This document shows, piece after piece, positions 1 through 7,795 of a stretch of DNA of 54,585 nucleotides. The stretch covers positions 943,456 to 998,040 of the forward strand of contig KE159799.1 in NCBI GenBank assembly GCA_000403495.2, in the 5' to 3' direction. The notes under the pieces are model-generated. The model was not told the DNA's origin and made no database searches. It saw nothing but the letters and a program-made list of their open reading frames with translations. The translations under genes were made by a program, and so were the position numbers. Position 1 is the stretch's first letter, and the number at the start of each line of letters is the position of its first letter. The stretch comes from Lachnospiraceae bacterium 10-1 (GTDB lineage Bacteria; Bacillota; Clostridia; Lachnospirales; Lachnospiraceae).

Positions 1-234
1 ATCAACATTCCGCCCCGTGACAGTGACGAATGGAAAACGGAATTTAATGCAAGAACTTCTGTAGAACGTTCCAACAAACGTGAGAAATATGATTTCTTAT
101 TAGAAAACGGCAGACACCGTTCTACTAAGATGTGGTACTGCCGCCTCTATAACATCCTGATGCTCCAACATCTTGATGCATGGGATTTGCCTTATGAATC
201 CGCCCTGAGAAAGTTGATTCTGAAAACGGCATAA
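1..234 (+). CDS. DDE transposase, C-terminal fragment (runs off the left edge)
   Basis: An open frame entering from the left edge encodes 77 residues and stops at TAA 232-234. It contains the run RTSVERSNKREK, then WYCRLYNILMLQHLDAWD. A basic segment with a conserved Glu like this is typical of the last catalytic motif of DDE transposases of the IS4/IS5/IS1182 type. The catalytic Asp residues would lie outside the window, so the exact family is inferred only loosely. It sits 150 bp downstream of, and convergent with, the last T7SS gene. An insertion sequence may therefore form the downstream border of that locus. Whether the element is intact cannot be judged here. Confidence 0.7.
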   Translation: MNIPPRDSDEWKTEFNARTSVERSNKREKYDFLLENGRHRSTKMWYCRLYNILMLQHLDAWDLPYESALRKLILKTA

Positions 235-383
235 TCCTATGGGTATTATACACCTTTTTAAGGCATAGCGACAGTTATGTCTGTTTCTCATATTTATTTT
301 TATTCATTTCAGATAATATTCACTTTTCAATGTCCACTGCCAACTGTGCTGACTATAATCACTCAGGATTCCGAGAGATTATT

Positions 384-683
384 TTAATATTTTCTTGCTG
401 CTGCAATTTCTCTGTTTCTGTTTTCTGCCTGTTCATACCTGTTTGCAATTTCTAAAAGTGCCTGAATATATCTTTCGATTAGCAAAATAAAGGCATCCAT
501 CTGCTGCCTGTCACGTAGAAATGCCTGATGAAAGGCATCCTTTGCCTGTCCTTCCCACATACTGCAAAGAGACGTTTCCTGTTCTCCCAACTGTGACGCC
601 CGGGCCTTAAACTGACTGTTCAAATCAGAAAGCCTTCCTGCTTTACTTCTCAAATCTGATGATGTTACCTGAAAATATGCCAT
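384..683 (-). CDS. WXG100-family protein with canonical WEG and YxxxE tail (fourth in operon)
   Basis: A 99-residue, almost wholly helical protein with a canonical W43-E44-G45 turn between two helices. A C-terminal YEQAE (83-87) fits the YxxxD/E signal used by EssC-type ATPases to recognise substrates. WXG100 proteins are small T7SS substrates or partners that form helical-hairpin dimers. The start at 683 was chosen because AAAAGGGG lies just upstream; the frame stays open further 5' but without homology. It is the last gene of the essC operon, 50 bp after its neighbour. It most likely pairs with the adjacent 734-1042 product, which lacks the tail motif (inference). Confidence 0.85.
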   Translation of the reverse strand: MAYFQVTSSDLRSKAGRLSDLNSQFKARASQLGEQETSLCSMWEGQAKDAFHQAFLRDRQQMDAFILLIERYIQALLEIANRYEQAENRNREIAAARKY

Positions 684-733
684 AATTACCCCTTTTCTGC
701 GCTGACTGCTGCGCCTTTTTATGCTGAATCCTG

Positions 734-1042
734 TTAATAGTTTCTTGTAAATGCAAGACGTGCATTGAAAATTTCCCGCTGATACATCTTTTTTGCCTGA
801 TCTTCCATTTCTTCCGCCAGAGAGTTTAAATGTTCTGCCTCTTCCAACATCATAGATACGATTTTCACCTCCTTTCCCGTTAAAATATCTGCACATTCAC
901 TGTTCCATCCTGCCTGAATACTGTTAATAATCTGCATCATTTCCTCTCCTGCCAGACTGCTTAATTTTCTTTTCAATTCCTTAATGCGGGATGCCAGACT
1001 CATGATCTCCTTAAAATGTAATTCAATTGTTTGTGATGACAT
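734..1042 (-). CDS. WXG100-like protein, degenerate motif (third in operon)
   Basis: A 102-residue helical protein starting at ATG 1042 with GGAAGGGG upstream. Where WXG should be it has W46-N47-S48, so the Trp is kept but the Gly is lost. No clear YxxxD/E is visible at the C terminus. Its start overlaps the end of the preceding gene by 20 nt, which suggests translational coupling. Family membership rests on length, helical character, the central Trp and position in a T7SS operon, so it is less certain than for the canonical copy. It is probably the motif-less partner of the protein encoded at 384-683. Confidence 0.75.
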   Translation of the reverse strand: MSSQTIELHFKEIMSLASRIKELKRKLSSLAGEEMMQIINSIQAGWNSECADILTGKEVKIVSMMLEEAEHLNSLAEEMEDQAKKMYQREIFNARLAFTRNY

Positions 1043-1319
1043 TTTTGTTTTCCCCTTCCGCCTGATCATAGATCTGATTCATCCGGGTAAGCTTTTGCAG
1101 ATGTGTTTTTAATTGCTCCAGCGCATCTGCCGCCTGCTCCTGAATTATGCTTTGTTTACTTCTTACAGCTTCTACCGGTTTTCCCATAAAAAACTGTTCC
1201 AGCCTGCCCATTAATTCATTCATTTCTGCAAAGCCTGCTTCAATCTGACCAAATAAATTAAGCCACTCTTCCTGCAATTTTCTTAATTCATCAGTGGTTA
1301 CCCTTATTTTTTCTGCCAT
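1023..1319 (-). CDS. WXG100-like protein with FMG turn and YxxxE tail (second in operon)
   Basis: A 98-residue helical protein. The central turn is F44-M45-G46, with Phe replacing the usual Trp. The C-terminal YDQAE (84-88) fits the YxxxD/E export signal. A GGAG lies a few bases before the start, and an AGGAGG sits a little further upstream. Its 3' end overlaps the next gene by 20 nt. The tail motif marks it as the partner read by EssC, and the motif-less protein just upstream (1355-1654) is its likely dimer mate. The assignment is inference from short-motif and context evidence. Confidence 0.75.
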   Translation of the reverse strand: MAEKIRVTTDELRKLQEEWLNLFGQIEAGFAEMNELMGRLEQFFMGKPVEAVRSKQSIIQEQAADALEQLKTHLQKLTRMNQIYDQAEGENKNVITNN

Positions 1320-1354
1320 ATACTCCGCTTTCCTCCTATCTGTCCGCTATAACA

Positions 1355-1654
1355 TTAGCACCCATAACTTTTTGCCTCAGAAGTCAATTTTATCTCCAGA
1401 TCCGCCAGACCTTTTCCCAGCCTTCCCACTTTTGCAGCACACTTATTTATTTCCATAAGCTGTGCCTTCACATTATTCAGCCTGTCAGTATATTCTTTTC
1501 TCCACACTTCCCCGGCGCTGCTTTCCCATATTGCATTCAGGGCATTCCCTTCCGTTGTCATTATATCCAGTAAGTCCCCGGCTTTTGTGATTTTTTCTTC
1601 TATTTCATCCAGCCATCGTTTTACAGCCGTTGCCTTAAGTTGTATATTCCACAT
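1355..1654 (-). CDS. WXG100-like protein, motif-less partner type (first in operon)
   Basis: A 99-residue helical protein with W43-E44-S45-S46-A-G48 at the expected turn, a stretched form of WXG. The C terminus ends KSYGC and has no YxxxD/E. AAGGG lies about 10 nt before the ATG. It follows esaB by 35 bp, so it belongs to the essC operon. In other T7SSb loci the Esx proteins form dimers in which only one chain carries the export signal. By that logic this protein would pair with the product of 1023-1319. Confidence 0.72.
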   Translation of the reverse strand: MWNIQLKATAVKRWLDEIEEKITKAGDLLDIMTTEGNALNAIWESSAGEVWRKEYTDRLNNVKAQLMEINKCAAKVGRLGKGLADLEIKLTSEAKSYGC

Positions 1655-1689
1655 TTTTCTTACACCCTTCCTGTATCAGCTTTCCAGCT

Positions 1690-1935
1690 TTAAAATAAGA
1701 TTAGCCGGTCGCCAGCCCTCACGCCCTGCTGCCTTAGATTTAAGTTTCCTTCAAGAAGCTTTTCCTGCCCCAAAACATAAAGACTCATTTCCTTAACATT
1801 TTTGCAAGTCAGATTCTCCTGCTGTGCTGCCAGCAAAGAAACATCCTCAATAACCTTTCCAGCTTCTGCCTCCTCATTCAGTTCAAAATCAAACACTTTA
1901 TCCAGCATAGGAATCTGTACATCCACCAATATCAC
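1690..1935 (-). CDS. esaB: EsaB/YukD-like ubiquitin-fold T7SS protein
   Basis: An 81-residue protein starting at GTG 1935 with GGAGGAGG just upstream. It has the size and strand pattern of the YukD/EsaB family: MILVDVQIPMLDKVFDFEL at the start and a closing GVRAGDRLILF, a beta-grasp ending seen in ubiquitin-like folds. EsaB is a small cytosolic component needed for T7SSb activity in Staphylococcus and Bacillus. Its place directly after essC (56 bp gap) supports the call. The sequence is divergent, so context carries much of the weight. Confidence 0.8.
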   Translation of the reverse strand: MILVDVQIPMLDKVFDFELNEEAEAGKVIEDVSLLAAQQENLTCKNVKEMSLYVLGQEKLLEGNLNLRQQGVRAGDRLILF

Positions 1936-1991
1936 GTTCCTCCTCCTTTCTATTTTTGAACAGTCAGCTAAAATAATCAGATTTCCTTACT

Positions 1992-4900
1992 TTAATGCTT
2001 GTTTTCAAGGTCAAATACCGGAAGCAATAACTTTCTCGTTCTGCTGCCTGCGCCTTCCTTGAAATAGCCAATTCCAGGCGGCAGATTTTTGTTTTGATGT
2101 GCATATCCTAAATCATCAAAGTCAAATACTCTTTGCAGCCCCACATTGCCGCCTAAACATATCCCTTGCTGCTGTCTGAGGGCTTCTCTGAAAAAAGTGG
2201 TTCCTGCTGCCTCCATATCCCCCACCGGATTATAAATTCCTGCCAAAAACCAACCCTTTTTTTCTCCTTTGGCAATTTGCTCCCAAAAGATAATTTTTTC
2301 TTCCCTTTTATCTCCAGAACCATAAATAAAATGACATAGGCCATCCAGATCACTTACAAATATTCCTGTTTTTGTTTCTTTCATTTTCTGCCTGTTCTTT
2401 CTAAGTTCCTTTTCCTCAAATGCGGAAACCGTCCCCATCCAGTCAATTAGTTCTTCTTTATTTCCAAGATATATCACTTCATCTCTTCCCTCAAAATGCC
2501 CCAGCTGCCTTTTTTCATCTATAACAACTGTCCGTCCTCCAAGTTTTAAAAAACCTTCTGTCATACAGCTTAGTAAAGTTCTCCGTCCGGTTTTCTCTCT
2601 TCCCACAATGAAAAATACCTTTTCCTCTTTAAGTGAAATGGAGCAGACATCTCCTGTTTCATAACAATAACCAATGGGAATTTCCTCCTCTTTTTTTTCA
2701 TGATTTTCTAACAGTATTGAAATCACTGGTTTTGCAGGCAGAAGCGGAAGCTTGTCCGGTATAAAAACCCCCTTAGACTTCAAATCATTTGTTTTCCCTT
2801 TTCCTGCTTTGTCAATCAGGCAGATGCGTTCATAATCCTCTTTTTCTCCAAATACTACCGCCCCTTGAAATTCAAGTACATTTCCCTGAATTTTACACAC
2901 TCCTCTGCCCTTTGTATTTTCCTTGGGCAAAACAGAAAGATAATATTGTCTTAAAATATCTCCATACTCAAAACGGTCGCCCATTTCCAATGCTGCTGTG
3001 TTTTTGATTTTTCCAAAAATCCTGTTTCCTATTTCTCCCACTGCCGCCATCGTTAATATCACAAAAATTCCAAGACTGATTCCCTCCGAGACAAGTTTTA
3101 AAATAAGTTCCTCCTGATTTTCATTTAATTCCTTCCCCAGGCTCCCATAATTATCAATTACAAGAAAAATATAAGGTAAAGGCTTCCTACTGCTTTTATT
3201 AAATTGCTGGCACCCAATACCAGATAGCTGCTTTCTGCGCCGGATTATAATCCGTTCCAAGTGGTAAAAAAATATTTCTTTATTTTTTCCATCCTTAAGA
3301 ATCCCCAGACATCCCGGCATATGATAAAAACATGCAAAGCTTTCCTGCCACATAGATACAGCCAGAACCTGCACCTGATCAGATGGATATTCCCAGCACA
3401 GCTGCCAGAGGATTGTCTGTAAAAAAGTGGTTTTGCCTGTTGCCGGCCCGCCGCAGACAGCCAGATGCCCTTGCATCAAAGGTTGGTAATCAAATAATAT
3501 CTGCCTCTGGCGTTCCGGATCATCACATAAGCCAAGCCTTAAGCAGATTTCTTTCCTTTTCTCCGGCATTTTTAAATTTTCCAGTGAAAGTATGTCAGGA
3601 AGCTCCTCCAGCCAAAGCTGGGAAGCAGCTTTATAGTGAAAATCCCTTGCCGTCCGCGCCACATAATCGGTTAATACCTGTACTTGATTTTGCTCCTCTA
3701 AGAGTTGAAATCTGTCTTTGAGTTCTGTCCTTTTTCCTGTATTTGATACAAGTACTGCCCCTGTCTCATGTTGTTCCTCTTCTCTATAAGATCCACCACA
3801 ATAGCCAGCCTGAAACAGCTCATAATACTCCTGATTTCCTATTTGAATATAGCATTGTCCTGCTGCTGTCAACATAGCTGCATCCCCATTTTTCAGCATA
3901 TCCATACTATCCTGCTTGTCCTGAACCTTAAGGCATAATCGGAATCTTGCATTACTCCAGATTTTATCATCCACTGTTCCTGCAGGCTTTTGCGTGGCAA
4001 GAATCAAATGCACTCCCAGACTCCTTCCCACCTGAGCCAGTGAAATGATCTCCTGCATAAATTCCGGTTCTTCCTTCTTAAGTTCTGCAAATTCATCTAT
4101 CACCAGAATTAAATGAGGCATAGGCTCCTCTATCCTTCCTTCTCTGTAAAGTCTGGTGTATCCATCAATATGGTTCACCTGAAATTCATTGAATTGTTGT
4201 TGTCTTCGTTTGTTTTCGCTTGCAATAGCCGACATGGCTCTTTTGATTTGTTTTCCTGATAAATTAGATATCACTCCCGCACAATGGGGAAGTTCTTTTA
4301 TGATAGTTCCGGTACCACCGCCCTTATAGTCAATTAAAAAGAAATTTACATCCTCAGGACTGTAAGATACCGCCATAGATAATAAATAAGTTTGTAAAAG
4401 TTCACTTTTCCCGGAACCGGTGGTTCCTGCTATTAACCCGTGAGGACCATGAAATTTTTCATGGACATCCAGACTAATCAAATTTCCTCCTGCCCCACAT
4501 CCAATAGGCGCTTTCAATCGTTCTTCCGGTCTGGCTTTTTTCCATCTGCTTCCACTGTTAAGCGTTTCCACTTTGCTGCATCCATACAATTCTAAAAAAC
4601 TTACCTTTTCAGGCAGGACTCCTCCTTCCTCTGTTTCCCTTACCCGAAGTCCGGTAATCCTCCTCACATATCTTTGCGCTTTTGTAATACTGCATGTATC
4701 CAAGTGAAACCCTTGTCTGGATAAACGTTCATAATTTAAATTACTCATCTCTCCCAACTGCTTTTTTCCTGTCAATAAAAAACGACAGCTCTTGGGAATC
4801 CTTTCTCTCGAGGTATCTGCAAAAATCACACTAACCGGATAAATTCCACTGCTTTCTGTGATACACTGATAAAGCACTTCTCCCAGAATCAAGTCTTTAT

Positions 4901-6542
4901 CCAACACCAGAATCACATACCAGGGAACACTTGCTTCCTCCCGCCTCTGCACCATCCCCTTTACCAGCTCTTTGGTAAGCTCCGGAAGAATTTCCCCTGC
5001 CTCTTTTTCATTGCCCGCCAGAAATCTTGTTTTTCTATCCTTGGACCAACAGTGAGGAATCCACTTCAGACATCCTGCTATCTCCCTGTCTGTTTTTTGC
5101 CCTTCCTGATAAAAACAGGCTATTTTGACTTCCGTATAGCAATGACTGGCAGCAAGCTGCAGCAGCAGCAAAAGCAGCATTTCCTTTTCTCCCCCTTTTT
5201 CCTCCGCCACAAGGCCAACCTGCCTGTTTTCAAACAAATCAATTCCTACAGGAACCTGCTGCAGTACTGCAAATCCTGCCGCCATCTCCCTGGCCTTTTC
5301 CGAAAGTTTTCCCGGTAGAATTCCTTTCACTTCTCCCGTTAATTTTATCTGCATTTGAAATGTTGTTTCTCCTATCCCAAGTCTGAAAAACAAAAAATCC
5401 TTTTGCTTATAATAGCGGTTCCAAAAGACAACCGCCTTGTCCCGATCCATAGAAACCAATTCCTGTACCCCGGGATACCGCAGTTCTAAAATCCGCCTGT
5501 TTTCCCTTTGACATCCTGACAGATATTTTTTCATTTCTGCCAGATATTCCAGATACTGCTGCTCTCTTTCCCTGTTTTCCCGCTTTTTACTATATGTTCC
5601 ATACCAATGACTGACCAGAGCCCAAAAAACACTAATGAGTGCCGCAGCGCCGCTCATTGCAATAGACATTGCATAAAATCCACCTCCTCTTTCACCCATG
5701 TACCGGCTGCTTAACTGTGCCATTAAAAGCATAGGCAGCACCATGGTAAGTGTAGGACCAAGGCTGAAAATCAACGGTTGACGGGGCATTAAAACAGGCT
5801 TGTCCGGCATAATTAGTTCTATTTCCCCATCATAAAGTGCTTCCTCCTGCCCACAAATACGTTCAATAAAATTATTTTCTTTTATTATACTCTCTGATTT
5901 TCCGGTCTTTAACGACTGTAAGCTGCTTCCGGCTATACGGGCAACTCCGCAAAAGACGTTGCAAACAATCAGCTTCTTAAGAATAAGCAGATGCAATCCA
6001 TAAATATCCACCCGGTCTCCCGTACATAACTTCTTTTCTCCTTTCACAGCTTTTTCATTTACATAAACGTTTTCCTGTTCAGTATTTAAAAGCAATCCGC
6101 CCTGCTCTTCGCAGATGATCTGCGCATGTGCTGCTTTTATTAAGGATGAAAACTCATAAAATACCGGATTTATATAGGCATTTCCAATTTGAATGCTCTC
6201 CCCCGGCTTCATAAATATTCTTTCTGCCGGCTTAAGGACTTCTATTTTTGCGGAAAGCAAAAGTAAAAGCTTTTCCTTCCTCTTAGTAAAATAAACCACA
6301 GCTGCCTGTCTGCTTAATAGTTTACCTTCAGCAAACCATCCCTCCCCACAAAGGTTTAGAACAATTTCTTCATCTGATGCAAAGCCTGTATCAGCCTTGT
6401 CCAAAAAAAGTGTATAACCGCCTTCCGGTAAATCCGGCAGCCTTTTCCTCAAACAGGCATTACTCCCTAAAATTAATAAATAGCCGACCTGAGCACCAAT
6501 ATGTTCTTTATCCAAAGACACAAAAAACACCTCCAACTTCAT
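1992..6542 (-). CDS. essC: EssC-type FtsK/SpoIIIE ATPase, motor of the T7SS
   Basis: A 1516-residue membrane ATPase that drives type VII export. The N-terminal ~230 residues look like tandem FHA-type beta domains. Two membrane spans lie near residues 255-310. Three FtsK-like ATPase modules follow. The first, near 705, has GTTGSGKSE plus LILVIDEF as Walker B. The second, near 1030, has GGPATGKTT plus FLVIDN. The third, near 1315, has GREKTGRRT, in which the usual Lys is Arg, so it is probably non-hydrolytic and may bind substrate. The length matches EssC. ATG 6542 has only a weak AGAAG; a GTG at 6521 lies 8 nt after a strong GGAGG and may be the true start (1509 aa). It is the first gene of the operon. 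EssA, EssB and EsaA are not found nearby. Confidence 0.93.
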   Translation of the reverse strand: MKLEVFFVSLDKEHIGAQVGYLLILGSNACLRKRLPDLPEGGYTLFLDKADTGFASDEEIVLNLCGEGWFAEGKLLSRQAAVVYFTKRKEKLLLLLSAKIEVLKPAERIFMKPGESIQIGNAYINPVFYEFSSLIKAAHAQIICEEQGGLLLNTEQENVYVNEKAVKGEKKLCTGDRVDIYGLHLLILKKLIVCNVFCGVARIAGSSLQSLKTGKSESIIKENNFIERICGQEEALYDGEIELIMPDKPVLMPRQPLIFSLGPTLTMVLPMLLMAQLSSRYMGERGGGFYAMSIAMSGAAALISVFWALVSHWYGTYSKKRENREREQQYLEYLAEMKKYLSGCQRENRRILELRYPGVQELVSMDRDKAVVFWNRYYKQKDFLFFRLGIGETTFQMQIKLTGEVKGILPGKLSEKAREMAAGFAVLQQVPVGIDLFENRQVGLVAEEKGGEKEMLLLLLLQLAASHCYTEVKIACFYQEGQKTDREIAGCLKWIPHCWSKDRKTRFLAGNEKEAGEILPELTKELVKGMVQRREEASVPWYVILVLDKDLILGEVLYQCITESSGIYPVSVIFADTSRERIPKSCRFLLTGKKQLGEMSNLNYERLSRQGFHLDTCSITKAQRYVRRITGLRVRETEEGGVLPEKVSFLELYGCSKVETLNSGSRWKKARPEERLKAPIGCGAGGNLISLDVHEKFHGPHGLIAGTTGSGKSELLQTYLLSMAVSYSPEDVNFFLIDYKGGGTGTIIKELPHCAGVISNLSGKQIKRAMSAIASENKRRQQQFNEFQVNHIDGYTRLYREGRIEEPMPHLILVIDEFAELKKEEPEFMQEIISLAQVGRSLGVHLILATQKPAGTVDDKIWSNARFRLCLKVQDKQDSMDMLKNGDAAMLTAAGQCYIQIGNQEYYELFQAGYCGGSYREEEQHETGAVLVSNTGKRTELKDRFQLLEEQNQVQVLTDYVARTARDFHYKAASQLWLEELPDILSLENLKMPEKRKEICLRLGLCDDPERQRQILFDYQPLMQGHLAVCGGPATGKTTFLQTILWQLCWEYPSDQVQVLAVSMWQESFACFYHMPGCLGILKDGKNKEIFFYHLERIIIRRRKQLSGIGCQQFNKSSRKPLPYIFLVIDNYGSLGKELNENQEELILKLVSEGISLGIFVILTMAAVGEIGNRIFGKIKNTAALEMGDRFEYGDILRQYYLSVLPKENTKGRGVCKIQGNVLEFQGAVVFGEKEDYERICLIDKAGKGKTNDLKSKGVFIPDKLPLLPAKPVISILLENHEKKEEEIPIGYCYETGDVCSISLKEEKVFFIVGREKTGRRTLLSCMTEGFLKLGGRTVVIDEKRQLGHFEGRDEVIYLGNKEELIDWMGTVSAFEEKELRKNRQKMKETKTGIFVSDLDGLCHFIYGSGDKREEKIIFWEQIAKGEKKGWFLAGIYNPVGDMEAAGTTFFREALRQQQGICLGGNVGLQRVFDFDDLGYAHQNKNLPPGIGYFKEGAGSRTRKLLLPVFDLENKH

Positions 6543-6632
6543 ATATTACTTCTAAAAAATGGAAAAATTTGATACTTAATAGAATTAAGAATATTTATAG
6601 ATAACTTCCCTGATGTTATTTAACGAAAATAA

Positions 6633-6670
6633 TTTATTTCACAAACCATGCAAAATGGCTGTGAAATAAA
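6633..6670. promoter_or_regulatory. Large palindrome at the essC promoter start site
   Basis: Arms TTTATTTCACA (6633-6643) and TGTGAAATAAA (6660-6670) are perfect complements. An inner CCAT/ATGG pair extends the symmetry. One end touches the -10 box and the rest covers the expected first ~40 transcribed bases. It could be a repressor operator or a 5' UTR stem-loop. The arms are AU-rich and no U-tract typical of a terminator follows, so an operator or leader structure is more likely. No cognate regulator is encoded beside it. Confidence 0.6.
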
Positions 6671-6697
6671 CATAGCAAATAAATGATATTGTGTCAA
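6669..6697 (-). promoter_or_regulatory. SigA-type promoter of the essC operon
   Basis: On the minus strand a perfect -35 TTGACA (6692-6697) is followed after exactly 17 bp by TATGTT (6669-6674). It lies 27 bp past the stop of the ZIP gene and 127 bp before the essC ATG, so the operon has its own promoter and a leader of about 120 nt. Confidence 0.75.
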
Positions 6698-6723
6698 TAA
6701 GTTTATAAAAAGTTTATAGATTG

Positions 6724-7518
6724 TCAGCCTAACGCCACATCCAGTATCATCATGATCAAAAATCCTGCCATTACCCCAATTGTACCAATATTAGAGTGAT
6801 TTCCCTGATTGGCTTCAGGAATCAGCTCTTCCACCACCACATAGATCATTGCTCCTGCTGCAAAGGCCAAAAACCAAGGCATATAAGGGGTAATCTGCGC
6901 TGCAATCAGTGTAATTCCAATTCCAAATATCAGCTCTACCAGCCCCGACAAAGCTCCCAGCATAAAAGCTCTTCCCCTGCTCATTCCCTCTTGCCTAAGA
7001 GGCAGTGAAATGGCAGCGCCTTCGGGAAAATTCTGTATTCCAATTCCCAGCGCCAGCGCAAATGCCGATGCATAAAGTGCAGAGTCCTCAGGATGCTGGG
7101 CTGCCATTGCAAAAGCAAGCCCCACCGCCATTCCTTCCGGAATGTTATGCAGCGTTACTGCCAGCACAAGTAAGGTTGTTCTGTGAAATGAAGTCTTAAC
7201 TCCCTCTGGCTGTTTCTCCCCCAAATGCAGATGAGGCATCAAAAAATCCAGCATGTACAGGAAGATTCCCCCAAGGATAAAGCCGCCTGCTGCGGGAACC
7301 CATCCAATTCCTCCCATTTCTTCCGTTTCCTCTATAGCAGGGAGTAATAAAGACCAGACGGAAGCAGCCATCATTACACCTGCTGCAAATCCAAGAAATG
7401 CTCTTTGAATATTTTTTCCCATATCCTTTCTTAAAATGAATACTACACTGGCCCCAAGCGCTGTCATTAAAAAAGTAAATCCTGTTCCGGCGCCTGCCCA
7501 TCCGATTGCCTGATTCAT
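6724..7518 (-). CDS. ZIP-family divalent metal transporter
   Basis: A 264-residue protein with about eight membrane spans. It carries the two ZIP metal-site helices: TLHNIPEGMAVGLAFA (His-Asn-x-x-Glu-Gly) and GIGIQNFPEGAAISLPL (Asn-x-x-Glu-Gly). A histidine-rich loop (MPHLHLGE) precedes them. ZIP proteins move Zn, Fe or Mn into the cytosol, and this copy is of the ZupT/GufA-like type. The start at 7518 was picked because AAAGAGG sits 6-7 nt upstream; an in-frame ATG at 7539 has no good site. It is monocistronic or nearly so: a tRNA and its terminator lie upstream, and the essC promoter begins just after its stop. Substrate metal cannot be told from sequence. Confidence 0.9.
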   Translation of the reverse strand: MNQAIGWAGAGTGFTFLMTALGASVVFILRKDMGKNIQRAFLGFAAGVMMAASVWSLLLPAIEETEEMGGIGWVPAAGGFILGGIFLYMLDFLMPHLHLGEKQPEGVKTSFHRTTLLVLAVTLHNIPEGMAVGLAFAMAAQHPEDSALYASAFALALGIGIQNFPEGAAISLPLRQEGMSRGRAFMLGALSGLVELIFGIGITLIAAQITPYMPWFLAFAAGAMIYVVVEELIPEANQGNHSNIGTIGVMAGFLIMMILDVALG

Positions 7519-7634
7519 ATGATCCTCTTTCCGCATCAAGACCTGATGCTTAATTCTATAGTAATAGTATACGCAGTTTTTTATTTTGTTCCTGTCTTAA
7601 ATTTTATTTTTCCCTTTGGAATACTTAGAAAACT

Positions 7635-7663
7635 AAAAGAAGCCCTATTTCTAAGGCTTCTTT
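7635..7663 (-). terminator. Intrinsic terminator after tRNA-Leu
   Basis: On the minus strand a GAAGCC / GGCTTC stem with an 11-nt loop (7639-7660) is followed by TTTT. It lies directly after the tRNA 3' end, as expected for a tRNA transcribed alone. Confidence 0.75.
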
Positions 7664-7666
7664 CCA

Positions 7667-7750
7667 TGCAGGAAAAGAGACTTGAACTCTCATGGTATTG
7701 CTACCACACGGACCTGAACCGTGCGCGTCTGCCAATTCCGCCATTCCTGC
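7667..7750 (-). tRNA. tRNA-Leu (anticodon CAG)
   Basis: An 84-nt class II tRNA. The acceptor stem GCAGGAA pairs with TTCCTGC. The anticodon stem CACGG/CCGTG encloses TTCAGGT, giving anticodon CAG (reads CUG). A long variable arm, the T-loop GTTCAAGTC and discriminator A are also visible. The CCA end is not encoded and must be added post-transcriptionally. Confidence 0.96.
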
Positions 7751-7795
7751 GAACAAATGATATTTTATCTTTTTTTTTCACTTCTGTCAACAGTT

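Noticed and set aside
684-896. N-terminal extension of the last WXG100 gene
   Set aside because: The extra residues overlap the neighbouring gene and lack WXG100 character; a clear ribosome binding site precedes the internal ATG at 683.
6633-6670. The essC palindrome as a terminator of the ZIP gene
   Set aside because: The arms are AU-rich, no proper U-tract follows on the minus strand, and the element lies downstream of a strong promoter.
6633-6670. The essC palindrome as a CRP-type site
   Set aside because: The half-sites are in the order TCACA then TGTGA and are too far apart, the reverse of the CRP layout.
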